Shown: in pieces, positions 17,784-26,204 of the stretch
Layout of the letters: every line of letters starts with the position of its first letter
Position numbering within the stretch: the stretch's first letter is position 1
NCBI GenBank assembly: GCA_947489315.1
Contig: CANLCX010000003.1
Coordinates: forward strand, 62,001-126,000
Source: an uncultured Sphingomonadaceae bacterium
Lineage (GTDB): Bacteria; Pseudomonadota; Alphaproteobacteria; Sphingomonadales; Sphingomonadaceae
Reading direction: 5' to 3'
Length of the DNA: 64,000 nucleotides
Notes under the pieces: generated by a model
Database searches by the model: none
Seen by the model: only the letters and a program-made list of their open reading frames with translations
Told to the model about the DNA's origin: nothing
Translations under genes and position numbers: made by a program

Positions 17784-17864
17784 CGACGAACCGAATGCTG
17801 CGCATCATAATGCGGCGCATTTTTTAATTGCGAACCCCCCACTCGTGACGCTAAGCGGACAGGC

Positions 17865-18266
17865 ATGGGAATATTAGGCAAAATCTTTACGTGGTGGGAC
17901 GGTGCAACCATTGGCACCTCATTGTTCAGTGCGCGCAAGGGCCAATCGGTTGGCGAGGATATTTTTGGTAATATATATTACCAGACCAAAAATCTTGCCA
18001 AGGATGGCGACAAGCGCTGGGTCATCTATTCCGGTGCCAATGACGCGAGCCGGGTGACACCCGAATGGCATGGCTGGCTGCACAAAAGCTTTGACGAAAT
18101 TCCGGAAAGCCATTTGCCGCAACCGCGCATTTGGGAAATTGAACCAACTGGCAACTTGACCGGCACGGCTAATGCCTATCGCCCGGCAGGAGCGCTGGAG
18201 GCCGGCGGCAAACGGGCCAGTGCAACCGGCGACTACGAATCTTGGAATCCGGCCGAAGCCGAGTGA
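17865..18266 (+). CDS. NADH:ubiquinone oxidoreductase subunit NDUFA12
   Basis: Accessory subunit of respiratory complex I, shared by alphaproteobacteria and mitochondria (B17.2). The 133-residue product has the family features FTWWDGATIGT, VGEDIFGNIYYQ, RWVIYSG and PEWHGWLH. Its stop codon overlaps the start of the DUF2155 gene by one base (TGATG). The core nuo operon is not in the window, which is usual for this subunit. Confidence 0.95.
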   Translation: MGILGKIFTWWDGATIGTSLFSARKGQSVGEDIFGNIYYQTKNLAKDGDKRWVIYSGANDASRVTPEWHGWLHKSFDEIPESHLPQPRIWEIEPTGNLTGTANAYRPAGALEAGGKRASATGDYESWNPAEAE

Positions 18267-19027
18267 TGGCAACCCGTCGTTTCCCTGCCATTGGTGAGAG
18301 CCGCCTATTACCGGTTTTGGCAAGCGCGCTGCTTTTATCAGGTTGCGGGCTGTTTGGCGGCGATGATGAGAGCCAAGAGAATAGCGGTCAACCAGCTGAA
18401 AAAGCGGAGCTTTCGGCAACCGATGATGAGGAATTGGTGCAGCCGGTGAGCGAGCAGATCGGTACGCCGATGGCTGAGCGCGTCGCGACATTAGGTTTTT
18501 TAAACAAGCGCAATGGCCTGACCCGTGATCTGGAATTGAAGCCGGGTCAGTCGATCCGCATCGGCCGTGCGGTTGTGCGCCTGCGCGCCTGTGAACGCAC
18601 GGCGCCGTGGGAACTGACCCCGGAACAAGGCGCTTTTGTGCAGTTGCTCGTTAACGCTCGCCCGGCTACACGCCAAGGCGATGACAAGTGGGAGACCGTT
18701 TTCTCCGGCTGGCTATTTCGCGAATCACCGTCGCTAAATGTGGTCGAGCATCCGATCTATGATGTCTGGGTTAAAAGCTGTGCGATGAGCTTCGCGGGTG
18801 AAGAAGCGCCGCCTGCAGATTCTGCCAACCCAACAGCACCGCGCCCTTCATCCTCATCCAGTTCTGCCAGCACCACATCCAGCGCTGCAAATGATGGTGC
18901 GGAAACGAGCGCAGATGAACCGGTAGCAGAATCGGTGCCGACACCCGTACCGCCGGTTCCAGAAACACCACCGACGGAACCGTCCGACCCAATTGGTGAT
19001 TTAATTGCCGAAAATGCGGGCGAGTGA
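18266..19027 (+). CDS. DUF2155 domain protein, secreted or lipid-anchored
   Basis: A 253-residue protein with an N-terminal hydrophobic segment ending in LLLSGC, so probably a lipoprotein. The DUF2155 core (about residues 70-180) includes LELKPGQSIRIGRAVVRLRAC and VFSGWLFRESPSLNVVEHP. The remaining 75 residues are low complexity, Ser/Ala then Pro/Glu-rich. That low-complexity tail is encoded opposite the 3' end of aat: 271 bases are shared between the two strands. It follows NDUFA12 directly, as in other alphaproteobacteria. Function unknown. Confidence 0.86.
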   Translation: MATRRFPAIGESRLLPVLASALLLSGCGLFGGDDESQENSGQPAEKAELSATDDEELVQPVSEQIGTPMAERVATLGFLNKRNGLTRDLELKPGQSIRIGRAVVRLRACERTAPWELTPEQGAFVQLLVNARPATRQGDDKWETVFSGWLFRESPSLNVVEHPIYDVWVKSCAMSFAGEEAPPADSANPTAPRPSSSSSSASTTSSAANDGAETSADEPVAESVPTPVPPVPETPPTEPSDPIGDLIAENAGE

Positions 19028-19614
19028 TAATCTTGAGCTGCGTGCAGTTGGTCTAGATATTCTTCCTGACTAATTTCGATGGCGCCAAGTGAAGCCAAAT
19101 GATCGGTCATAAACTGACAGTCCAGTAAAACAAACCGCCCGACAATGAGCCGCGCCACGAGCCATGCTAGCGCGACTTTGGAGGCATCTCGGGCACGCGA
19201 AAACATGCTCTCCCCGCAAAAAGCACCGCCAATGACTAGGCCATAGAGCCCGCCGACAAGCATCTTTGTACCTTTTTCATCCACTGACCAGCATTCCACA
19301 CTATGGGCATGGCCGCGATCATGAAGCAGGCAAAAGGCCTCTTCAATATCCGCATTGATCCAGGTTTCGCGGCGATCACCCGCCGATTCTGCGCAAATCG
19401 CTATGACATCCGTAAAGGCGGTGTCCGCCGTAACCTCGAAACGACCGGACCGGATGGTTTTGCGCAGAGAGCGTGACATCCGAAAGCCATCGAGCGGCAG
19501 TATGGCCCGAGTTTTCGGCTCGACCCAAAAGGTTTCGGGATCGTCGCGCGCATCGGCCATCGGAAAGATACCGGACGCATAGGCTTTCAGCAGCAGCTCG
19601 AGCTCGATTGCCAT
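18757..19614 (-). CDS. aat: Leucyl/phenylalanyl-tRNA--protein transferase with a long C-terminal extension
   Basis: Adds Leu or Phe to N-terminal Arg/Lys of proteins for N-end-rule degradation. Family motifs are clear: GIFPMADARDD at residues 15-25, WVEPKTRAILPLD, GGLYGLVIGGAFCGESMFS, SKVALAWL and LDCQFMTDHLASLGA. Conserved sequence ends near residue 193. No stop follows until 18757, so about 90 extra Gly/Ser/Ala-rich residues are read antisense to the DUF2155 gene. The start overlaps the stop of the LysR gene by one base (TAATG), suggesting coupling. Confidence 0.92.
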   Translation of the reverse strand: MAIELELLLKAYASGIFPMADARDDPETFWVEPKTRAILPLDGFRMSRSLRKTIRSGRFEVTADTAFTDVIAICAESAGDRRETWINADIEEAFCLLHDRGHAHSVECWSVDEKGTKMLVGGLYGLVIGGAFCGESMFSRARDASKVALAWLVARLIVGRFVLLDCQFMTDHLASLGAIEISQEEYLDQLHAAQDYHSPAFSAIKSPIGSDGSVGGVSGTGGTGVGTDSATGSSALVSAPSFAALDVVLAELDEDEGRGAVGLAESAGGASSPAKLIAQLLTQTS

Positions 19615-20537
19615 TAATGTTCCCGGTTGATCGGGGTGTTCAATAAAATTTTCGCCTCGTCAGCAATGCGTTGAGCGACGGCCATATATTCGTCGGCAAA
19701 GCCTGCTCCGCTGCGCCAAGCGATACCGATACTGCGCGAGGCGGTCCAATCTTCGACTTGAAGCTGGGCTATGTCGCCGCCATGAGACAACTCGGAGCGC
19801 ACATAAAGCGCCGGTAAAATCCCCAGACCGAGGCCGGAGGCGACCATTTGGCGGACGCTGTCGAGGCTGGTCCCTTCATAATCCTGTAAAAGGTGCATGC
19901 CGTGCTGGCGGCATTGTTCGGCCACATCCCTATGCAAATGGTGGCGGCGATCAAGGCTGAGAACGGGTGCGTTATAAAGATCGGCTTTGGTGACTTTTTT
20001 CTGCATCGCCAGCGGATGGTCGGGCGGTGCGACCAAGATTAGCGGCTCGCGGAATAAGGGTTCCATCGTCAGATTTTCGCCTTCTATCGGCAAGGGCCCG
20101 AGCAGCATGTCAATCGCCCCCTTCACCAGTTCCATAGCCTGCAGGTCGGGAATGCCCTCTCGCATGTAGAAGCGCAGATCGGGCTGAGCGCGATGGAGCG
20201 CCGCGATAACCGGCGGCATCAGATAGGGGCCGAGTGTGGGTGACACCCCAAACCGTAATGTTCCGGCGAGACTCTCGCTCGCGCGCTCGGCAAGGTCGCG
20301 AATATCTTTGACCTGAACGAGCACACTTCTAGCGCGCTCTGCGATTTCACGGCCAATCGGCGATAGCTCCGCACCATGGGTCCGGCGCTCAACCAGCGTC
20401 ACGCCCAGCCGCGATTCGAGTGCCCGTAACTGATGGCTTAACGTTGGTTGGGAAGCACCGGCCGCCTGCGCTGCGCGGCCAAAATGCCGGTGATCGGCAA
20501 CCGCGACAAGATATTGGAACTGACGTAAAGTTGGCAT
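19614..20537 (-). CDS. LysR-family regulator, OxyR-like but lacking one redox cysteine
   Basis: A 307-residue LysR regulator: a winged helix at residues 1-60 (FGRAAQAAGASQPTLSHQLR) and an effector domain that most resembles OxyR. The C208-equivalent is Cys209 (VAEQCRQHG), but nine residues before it, where OxyR has Cys199, is His200 (RRHHLHRD). It therefore should not form the OxyR disulfide switch. It is cotranscribed ahead of aat and divergent from the DUF465 gene. Confidence 0.85.
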   Translation of the reverse strand: MPTLRQFQYLVAVADHRHFGRAAQAAGASQPTLSHQLRALESRLGVTLVERRTHGAELSPIGREIAERARSVLVQVKDIRDLAERASESLAGTLRFGVSPTLGPYLMPPVIAALHRAQPDLRFYMREGIPDLQAMELVKGAIDMLLGPLPIEGENLTMEPLFREPLILVAPPDHPLAMQKKVTKADLYNAPVLSLDRRHHLHRDVAEQCRQHGMHLLQDYEGTSLDSVRQMVASGLGLGILPALYVRSELSHGGDIAQLQVEDWTASRSIGIAWRSGAGFADEYMAVAQRIADEAKILLNTPINREH

Positions 20538-20666
20538 AGGGGATACCTTCTGTAGTGATAGACGCTGTCTATTGATTATTCAATTTTCATTCGATTGGAA
20601 ATATCATCAACCTTCTGCAATATCAAGGTCAACCGAAGCAAAGACGATAGAAAAGGAGATGAGGAC

Positions 20667-20834
20667 ATGCAAAAATATCTCAACAGTCTGATCCGCAAAC
20701 ATCGCAAGCTCGATAGACAGATTGCCGAAGCCGGGACGGACATGGATCAGCTCCATGCCATGAAACGGCTGCGGCTAAAATTGAAAGACCATATTACCCG
20801 TCTTCGGCGCGGCCCTGAACGCCGAATGACATAA
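20667..20834 (+). CDS. DUF465 (YdcH-like) small protein
   Basis: A 55-residue, highly charged helical protein. The pattern LIRKHRKLDRQI, then LKRLRLKLKDHI-like heptads (MKRLRLKLKDHITRLRR) matches the DUF465/YdcH family, which has no assigned function. The start at 20667 has AAGGAG ten bases upstream; an in-frame upstream Met has none. A strong terminator follows immediately. Confidence 0.83.
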   Translation: MQKYLNSLIRKHRKLDRQIAEAGTDMDQLHAMKRLRLKLKDHITRLRRGPERRMT

Positions 20835-20858
20835 GCGATAATCTTTTTACCCCCGACC

Positions 20859-20902
20859 TGGGGTGGCAGCTTTCCCTCTTTCCGCTGCTGCCCCATTTTT
20901 TT
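20859..20902 (+). terminator. Rho-independent terminator after the DUF465 gene
   Basis: tggggtggcagc (20859-20870) pairs with gctgctgcccca (20884-20895) over 12 positions, two of them G-U, with a 13-base loop and seven Ts after the stem. Confidence 0.85.
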
Positions 20903-20976
20903 GTCATCGGGCTGTCATTGTCCCTGGGCAATGATTCGTTAAAACCGTTTATCAACTCACTTTCGAAAGCAATATC

Positions 20977-22158
20977 ATGGTTGTAAAAATGCGCACGGCG
21001 CTGGTGGAATTTGTTGCCCGCGAAACCAGTGCGGGCATTGTTTTATTTGTCGCCGCCCTACTTGCCATGATTGCGGTGAACAGCGCGTTTAGTCCCTATT
21101 ATCTGGCCTTTTTGAATATCCCGGTAGTGGTTCAATTTGGCGCGCTGGAAATTGCCAAACCCTTATCGTTGTGGATCAATGATGGGCTGATGGCGATATT
21201 CTTTTTCTTGGTTGGTCTCGAGGTGAAAAGAGAGGTTGTAGAAGGGCAGCTATCAAGCGTCGATAAGGCTGCTTTGCCTGCCATTGCTGCGGTCGGCGGG
21301 ATGGCTATACCGGCCGCCGTCTTCCTCTATTTCAACTGGGATATTGCGGCGAATGTCAACGGCTGGGCTATTCCTGCGGCAACCGACATTGCCTTTGCCT
21401 TGGGTGTACTCGCGTTGCTTGGCAAGCATGCGCCACTGTCTTTAAAAATACTCCTTCTCGCCATTGCGATTATCGATGATATCGGTGCTATTATCATCAT
21501 CGCTTTGTTTTATACCGCTGAGGTTTCGAGCTTCTCGCTAATGTTGTCCGCCGTCGGGATCGTGGTTCTCGTCCTGATGAACAGGCTGGGCGTGGTTCGG
21601 GTAGCGCCTTATATCTTGGTTGGCATATTCCTCTGGATATGTGTTTTGAAATCCGGTGTTCACGCTACATTGGCCGGGGTAATCGCCGCGCTGGCCATTC
21701 CGCTTAACGCCAAAGATGGCACCTCTCCTCTGAAGCATCTCGAGCATATATTGCATCCTTGGACGGCGTTTCTGGTTCTACCTATTTTTGCTTTCGCCAA
21801 CGCTGGCGTTTCGCTGGCTGGCCTGCAATTTACTGATCTGTTTGCGCCGTTGGCGCTCGGCATTGCGGCGGGTCTTGTGATCGGCAAACAGGTTGGGGTG
21901 TTCGGCTTCATGTTTATCGCGACCAAAATCGGTCTGGTGCGGCGTCCCATGGGTGTTTCATGGATGCAGCTTTATGGCCTGGCCTGCCTCACCGGCATTG
22001 GGTTCACGATGAGCCTGTTTATCGGTAATCTCGCGTTTGTTGATCCAGAGCAGATTGAGACTGTTAAGCTCGGCGTGATCAGCGGGTCGTTGGTATCGGG
22101 TGTGCTCGGGTTTTTGATCCTGCGCTTTGCCGGACCTTCATCCTCAGTGATGAGATAG
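20977..22158 (+). CDS. nhaA: Na+/H+ antiporter NhaA
   Basis: Inner-membrane antiporter that expels Na+ for H+ in pH and salt homeostasis. The 393-residue product has the family length and pattern of helices. The paired transport aspartates are Asp167/Asp168 (IAIIDDIGAI), and the ATDIAFALGVL and TGIGFTMSLFIG motifs are present. The 5' leader contains a small hairpin (cattgtccctgggcaatg, 20918-20935). It follows a terminator, so it has its own promoter. Confidence 0.95.
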   Translation: MVVKMRTALVEFVARETSAGIVLFVAALLAMIAVNSAFSPYYLAFLNIPVVVQFGALEIAKPLSLWINDGLMAIFFFLVGLEVKREVVEGQLSSVDKAALPAIAAVGGMAIPAAVFLYFNWDIAANVNGWAIPAATDIAFALGVLALLGKHAPLSLKILLLAIAIIDDIGAIIIIALFYTAEVSSFSLMLSAVGIVVLVLMNRLGVVRVAPYILVGIFLWICVLKSGVHATLAGVIAALAIPLNAKDGTSPLKHLEHILHPWTAFLVLPIFAFANAGVSLAGLQFTDLFAPLALGIAAGLVIGKQVGVFGFMFIATKIGLVRRPMGVSWMQLYGLACLTGIGFTMSLFIGNLAFVDPEQIETVKLGVISGSLVSGVLGFLILRFAGPSSSVMR

Positions 22159-22226
22159 GGCAACCTATAGCGCAGCTCTAGGGAAATAGATTGCCCAGCG
22201 CCCCGCGATATACGATACGGCGCTTT

Positions 22227-22640
22227 ATGAAACGGCATCTCTATCTGGCTGGCGGCTTTATAGCACTAGCGCTAGGCAGCATTGGCATCATCTTGCCGCT
22301 TTTGCCGACCGTGCCTTTTGTCATATTAGCAGCCTTCTGTTTTGCGCGCAGCAGCCCTCGGCTAGAGGCCTGGCTGCTCGACCACCATGTTTTCGGGTCG
22401 CATATCCGCAATTGGCGGGACCGGCGCGCTATTACCAAGCGCGGCAAACGAGCCGCAATTGCCGCGTTTGCGGTTAGCATAGTGGTTGCGCTGATGTTCC
22501 TGAAAATGCCGTGGAACCTGATTCCCGTGGCAGCGGCGTTGATATGCGGCACATGGATCTGGACGCGCAACGAGCCTGATCCAGCAGCGGAAGCAGTCGT
22601 GGACGCAAGCAGCGACGAAGAGTCTCCGCATAAAGAATAG
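22227..22640 (+). CDS. DUF454 (YbaN-like) membrane protein
   Basis: A 137-residue protein with two or three hydrophobic segments; the typical DUF454 opening GSIGIILPLLPTVPF and the CFARSSPRLEAWLLDH motif are clear. Function is unassigned. I chose ATG 22227 over a TTG at 22191. The following Rieske gene starts 50 bases later on the same strand. Confidence 0.86.
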   Translation: MKRHLYLAGGFIALALGSIGIILPLLPTVPFVILAAFCFARSSPRLEAWLLDHHVFGSHIRNWRDRRAITKRGKRAAIAAFAVSIVVALMFLKMPWNLIPVAAALICGTWIWTRNEPDPAAEAVVDASSDEESPHKE

Positions 22641-22690
22641 TGTGATTGCTGCTATTTTTTGATATTCTCCGGCAAAATCTGGAGAGAGAC

Positions 22691-23911
22691 ATGTCACGGC
22701 AAAAATTACTCGAAATGACCCGGTCACTAGTCGACCATGGCGCAGCGGGCACGATGGAACTGGTGGATGACGTGGTCGCGGTGGATGCTTCTGATTATAC
22801 CGATGAAGATCGTTTTGAGCTGGAAAAAAACCGCATTTTCAAACGCCTACCGCTGATGGTGGCACCGTCGTGCGAGTTGCCGGAGCCCGGTTGCTACAAG
22901 GCGATGGACATTGCCGGGATCCCGGTTCTGGTCACCCGACAGAAAGACGGCACGGCGCAGGCGTTTCTGAACAGCTGTACCCATCGCGGCAACCCGGTGG
23001 CTCAAGGCAGCGGCAATGCGACTCGCTTTACCTGTGGCTATCATGGCTGGACGTTCAAGAATAATGGCGATTTGCTAGCGGTCGCGTCACCTAAGGACTT
23101 CGGCACGGTCGACAAAGCGGCATTCTGCCTAAAGAAATTCCCGACCCTCGAACGCGCAGGCCTGATCTGGGCGACGCTTGATCCCGAAAGCACGCTCGAC
23201 ATTGCTTCTTATCTCTGCGGCTATGATGAGCTGCTGGAGCATTTCGGTTTCAAGACCTGGCACTTGTTTGACCAACGCACGATTCCGGGGCCGAACTGGA
23301 AAACCGCTTATGATGGTTATCTGGATTTCTATCACTTGCCAGTGCTGCACAAGGACACATTCGGGGCCGATTTTTTCAATCAGGCCAACTATTTCGCCTG
23401 GGGCCCCCATCAAAGACTGTCTGCACCATCCAAATTCGCACAAAAAACCGGCAGCGATGAGCAGCTCGACTTGACCGAAATGGACGAAAAAGACTGGCCG
23501 ATTGATGCCCTGTTGCAAGGCGTCTGGACAATCTTCCCGCATATCTCCATCGCCAGCTTTTACGGCGGCGGCGGACGCGGCGCGATGATCTCTCAGCTGT
23601 TCCCGGGCAAAACCGTCGGCGAAAGCTTTACTACGCAATTTTACGTGATGGAATATGAACCCACTGACGATGCGGTTAGGCAGGGAGCGCAGGATCAATT
23701 TGCATTTCTGGAAACAGTGGTCGCAGACGAAGATTATACGACCGGAAAACGCCAGCATGAATCGCTGCAATCAGGATTGATTGATAAAGTCTGGTTTGGT
23801 CGCAATGAAGGTGGCGGACAGGTTTTTCATCAATGGGCCGATCGGCTGATCAAAGCTGATGACGCCGAACTGGATGCCCTGTTTGCACCGCAATTACAGG
23901 CCGCTGAATAG
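22691..23911 (+). CDS. Rieske-type aromatic ring-hydroxylating oxygenase, alpha subunit
   Basis: A 406-residue oxygenase component with a Rieske [2Fe-2S] domain and a mononuclear iron domain. Rieske ligands are Cys96, His98, Cys115 and His118 (CTH...CGYH). Iron-site histidines are His213 and His218 in DGYLDFYHLPVLH. The start has GGAGAG just upstream. Beta subunit, ferredoxin and reductase are not adjacent, so the electron donor is elsewhere; the substrate is unknown. A VOC-fold gene follows 22 bases later and a cupin gene converges beyond it. Confidence 0.9.
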   Translation: MSRQKLLEMTRSLVDHGAAGTMELVDDVVAVDASDYTDEDRFELEKNRIFKRLPLMVAPSCELPEPGCYKAMDIAGIPVLVTRQKDGTAQAFLNSCTHRGNPVAQGSGNATRFTCGYHGWTFKNNGDLLAVASPKDFGTVDKAAFCLKKFPTLERAGLIWATLDPESTLDIASYLCGYDELLEHFGFKTWHLFDQRTIPGPNWKTAYDGYLDFYHLPVLHKDTFGADFFNQANYFAWGPHQRLSAPSKFAQKTGSDEQLDLTEMDEKDWPIDALLQGVWTIFPHISIASFYGGGGRGAMISQLFPGKTVGESFTTQFYVMEYEPTDDAVRQGAQDQFAFLETVVADEDYTTGKRQHESLQSGLIDKVWFGRNEGGGQVFHQWADRLIKADDAELDALFAPQLQAAE

Positions 23912-23933
23912 CTGTGGGTTAAAGGCTTAGCCC

Positions 23934-24383
23934 ATGATTCATGGCGTCCATCATGTCGCAATTTCAGTGCCTGATATGGAACAGGCAATCGCGTTTTACA
24001 TTGACGTTCTGGGCTTTGAGACTCTGTGGAGTCGGACGTTGGCAGGTGATGATAGCGGAGCGGATGCGATCATCGGTCTATCCGAGGTGGAAGCAAAAAT
24101 CCGGATGATCAAGGCTGGATCATGTTGTATCGAGCTATGGGAATATCAAAATCCGTTGCCGCAACCCAAGGACGCCGAATATTCTCCAGCTAACCACGGC
24201 TTCACGCATATATGCTTGGCAGTGACCGATATTCAGGCAGAGCATGATCGATTGGCGAGGGCCGGTATGACATTTGTCGGAAGGCCGCATCGTGCGGGTT
24301 TTGCCTCGGCAATTTATGGCCGCGACCCGTTCGGGAATATTATTGAACTTTACGAAGAGCATGAAGCGCCGTCTATGTCCTGA
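23934..24383 (+). CDS. VOC-family (glyoxalase/dioxygenase fold) protein
   Basis: A 149-residue vicinal-oxygen-chelate protein. It opens with VHHVAISVPDMEQAIAFY and ends with DPFGNIIELYEEH, the paired half-motifs that carry metal ligands (His and Glu). It could be a lyase, dioxygenase or isomerase. Its position just after the Rieske oxygenase gene suggests a shared catabolic route, but the substrate cannot be read from the sequence. Confidence 0.85.
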   Translation: MIHGVHHVAISVPDMEQAIAFYIDVLGFETLWSRTLAGDDSGADAIIGLSEVEAKIRMIKAGSCCIELWEYQNPLPQPKDAEYSPANHGFTHICLAVTDIQAEHDRLARAGMTFVGRPHRAGFASAIYGRDPFGNIIELYEEHEAPSMS

Positions 24384-24385
24384 TA

Positions 24386-24949
24386 TCAGGCGTTCCGAAA
24401 ATCCCGGCTAGGCGGCAGGGCTTCTTGCCATTGGGGGCGCTCGTTCCTTAACCTCTCAAGCATATTCTCCCAATAGGCTTCGGTCTTGCCCTTGAACTGG
24501 ATGTTAAAATCTTCCGCCGTGCGAAACTCGAGAATCTCGACGCCTTTTTCGCCAATATTATAGGTATAGGGGGTTTCGGCAGGCAGGAAAAAGCCGTCGC
24601 CGGGACCCATTTCTTCGGTGCCCATGCGGATATCACCGGCAATAACATAATAGAGGCAATCGCTGTCATGGCTGTGCAGCGGCAGCGGATAGCCGGGCTT
24701 GAACCAGAAATGGTGGAGCGAGAAACCAAAGCCGCTGAACAGGCAGGTGCCTTTATAGCCATCGGCTACGCCCGCTTTCCCCATTTTGGTCAGGCCATCA
24801 AGGATCACCGGCGCATCATCAACATAAGACATGTGTCCCGCATCGCCAAAGTCCTGCGCATCTTCTTTGCGGAAGATACGCAGGACTTTTAGCGGCTCGG
24901 GTTTATCGCCTGCTTGAGTGCCTGTTTTCGTGGGGGAGGCATCAGCCAT
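24386..24949 (-). CDS. Cupin-domain protein
   Basis: A 187-residue single-cupin protein. The metal-binding motif 1 appears as PLPLHSHDSDCLYYVIAG and the second motif as PAETPYTYN, with the usual Glu replaced. I chose ATG 24949, preceded by GGAG, over an upstream in-frame Met that would add a 74-residue basic leader of unlikely composition. It converges with the VOC gene two bases away. Confidence 0.8.
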   Translation of the reverse strand: MADASPTKTGTQAGDKPEPLKVLRIFRKEDAQDFGDAGHMSYVDDAPVILDGLTKMGKAGVADGYKGTCLFSGFGFSLHHFWFKPGYPLPLHSHDSDCLYYVIAGDIRMGTEEMGPGDGFFLPAETPYTYNIGEKGVEILEFRTAEDFNIQFKGKTEAYWENMLERLRNERPQWQEALPPSRDFRNA

Positions 24950-25014
24950 ATCATTCTCCGGACCAGTTTGGAGAGTAGATATAGCAGCACAGGCGCGCCG
25001 GGGGAACCAGGGGG

Positions 25015-25386
25015 TTAGGCTGGAACAGAATCGCGAGGTGGATAGCTCGCGATATAACGATCGAGCACAGCAGGGTTCAACATATTGTGGAACGCGCAGC
25101 CCAGACCTGAATTCTTGCGATGAACGACTTCTGCTTCCAGCGGTGCGAGGCCGGGCAGGGTTAGCCAGCATCTGGTGCCGGGATGGGCTTGCAGCAAAGC
25201 ATCACAGGCAAAGCCAGCCATTGAGATATTTGTAACTTCCGAGGGAAAGCTGCTGGAACCGGAAAACCGCATTTTCGCAGGGATGGCAACCTTGTGTCGA
25301 GGTGCACAACGATCTTCCTCTGCCATGAAGGCATAGGGCGCTATGGTAGGTGGAATGTTCGTTTTCTGAGCCAGTGAATAAGTCAT
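25015..25386 (-). CDS. PilZ-domain protein
   Basis: A 123-residue likely c-di-GMP receptor. RCAPRHKVAIPAKMR carries the RxxxR motif and VTNISMAGFA the (D/N)xSxxG motif, so the binding signature is near-canonical. The start at 25386 has AAGGAG six bases before ATG. It sits close to two GGDEF-EAL genes on the chromosome (13.9 and 35.7 kb). Confidence 0.82.
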   Translation of the reverse strand: MTYSLAQKTNIPPTIAPYAFMAEEDRCAPRHKVAIPAKMRFSGSSSFPSEVTNISMAGFACDALLQAHPGTRCWLTLPGLAPLEAEVVHRKNSGLGCAFHNMLNPAVLDRYIASYPPRDSVPA

Positions 25387-25572
25387 CGGAAACTCCTTGG
25401 TAGTGAGGACCAGTTGTCGATACTTGGGTGTGCACCGACAAACCGCTTTTCACACAGGCAGGTAAACCACCCCTTCTTTCGCTCGGTAAACAGGGATTCG
25501 GTGAAAATTAACTATGTTGGTGGTTCAGGAGAATTTGCAGAGGCGGTTTTGAACCCGGGTGCAGAATGGCGC

Positions 25573-25601
25573 TTGCCCTTGGCTTCACATAACGCTAATG
25601 C
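25573..25601 (+). promoter_or_regulatory. Probable promoter of tRNA-Trp
   Basis: TTGCCC (25573-25578) and TAATGC (25596-25601) are separated by 17 bases and followed by a GCGCGC stretch. A start near 25608 would give a leader of about 36 bases before the tRNA. G/C-rich discriminators fit stringent control, which is inference. Confidence 0.45.
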
Positions 25602-25643
25602 GCGCGCATTGGTTGATTCAGCTTCTTGTTGATCAGCTGGTGT

Positions 25644-25719
25644 AGGGGTGTAGCTCAGATGGTAGAGCGTCGGTCTCCAAAACCGAAGGCCCACGGTTCG
25701 ATCCCGTGCGCCCCTGCCA
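25644..25719 (+). tRNA. tRNA-Trp (anticodon CCA)
   Basis: A 76-base cloverleaf with acceptor stem aggggtg/cgcccct (one T-G wobble), D arm tagctcagatggtagagc, anticodon loop ctccaaa giving anticodon CCA, T arm ggttcgatcc, and encoded 3' CCA at 25717-25719. In many proteobacteria tRNA-Trp precedes secE-nusG, as here, though four protein genes are inserted between. Confidence 0.96.
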
Positions 25720-25748
25720 CTTTTTCCCGATAATGGCGGTCCGAAAAC

Positions 25749-26138
25749 ATGACTCAGTTTATTTCCGCTATTTCTTTGATTGTACCGGATTATGATCAGG
25801 CCATTGGTTTCTATGTCGGGCTATTGGGTTTTGATCTGATCGAAGATACGGAATTGTCGGAGGACAAGCGCTGGGTATTGGTGGCGCCTCCGGGCAGCAC
25901 CGAAACGCGGCTGTTATTGGCTAAGGCCAGCAATGAAGCGCAGGAAGAGGTTATTGGTGAGCAAGCCGGTGGCCGGGTGTTCCTGTTCCTCGAGACCTAT
26001 GATTTCGACGGGGATCTGGCGCTAATGGAGCGTGCGGGCGTCGACATTGTCGAAGAGCCCCGAGTCGAAAGCTATGGCAAAGTCGTCGTCTTTCGCGATC
26101 CCTTTGGCAATAAATGGGACCTGATCGAACGGCATTAG
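25749..26138 (+). CDS. VOC-family glyoxalase/bleomycin-resistance-like protein
   Basis: A 129-residue VOC protein starting 29 bases after the tRNA. It opens with FISAISLIVPDYDQAIGFYVGLLGFDL and closes with FRDPFGNKWDLIE, the usual pair of metal-site segments. It shares no close sequence with the VOC gene at 23934. Substrate unknown; likely cotranscribed from the tRNA promoter. Confidence 0.85.
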   Translation: MTQFISAISLIVPDYDQAIGFYVGLLGFDLIEDTELSEDKRWVLVAPPGSTETRLLLAKASNEAQEEVIGEQAGGRVFLFLETYDFDGDLALMERAGVDIVEEPRVESYGKVVVFRDPFGNKWDLIERH

Positions 26139-26204
26139 TAATACCATGCCGTAGCGTCACCACAGAAAATTGCCTGAACCGCTGTTTTCTGCCATAATCA
26201 ACCC

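Noticed and set aside
20918-20935. cattgtccctgggcaatg hairpin in the nhaA leader as a pH or sodium riboswitch
   Set aside because: Too small for a riboswitch, and no matching known class.
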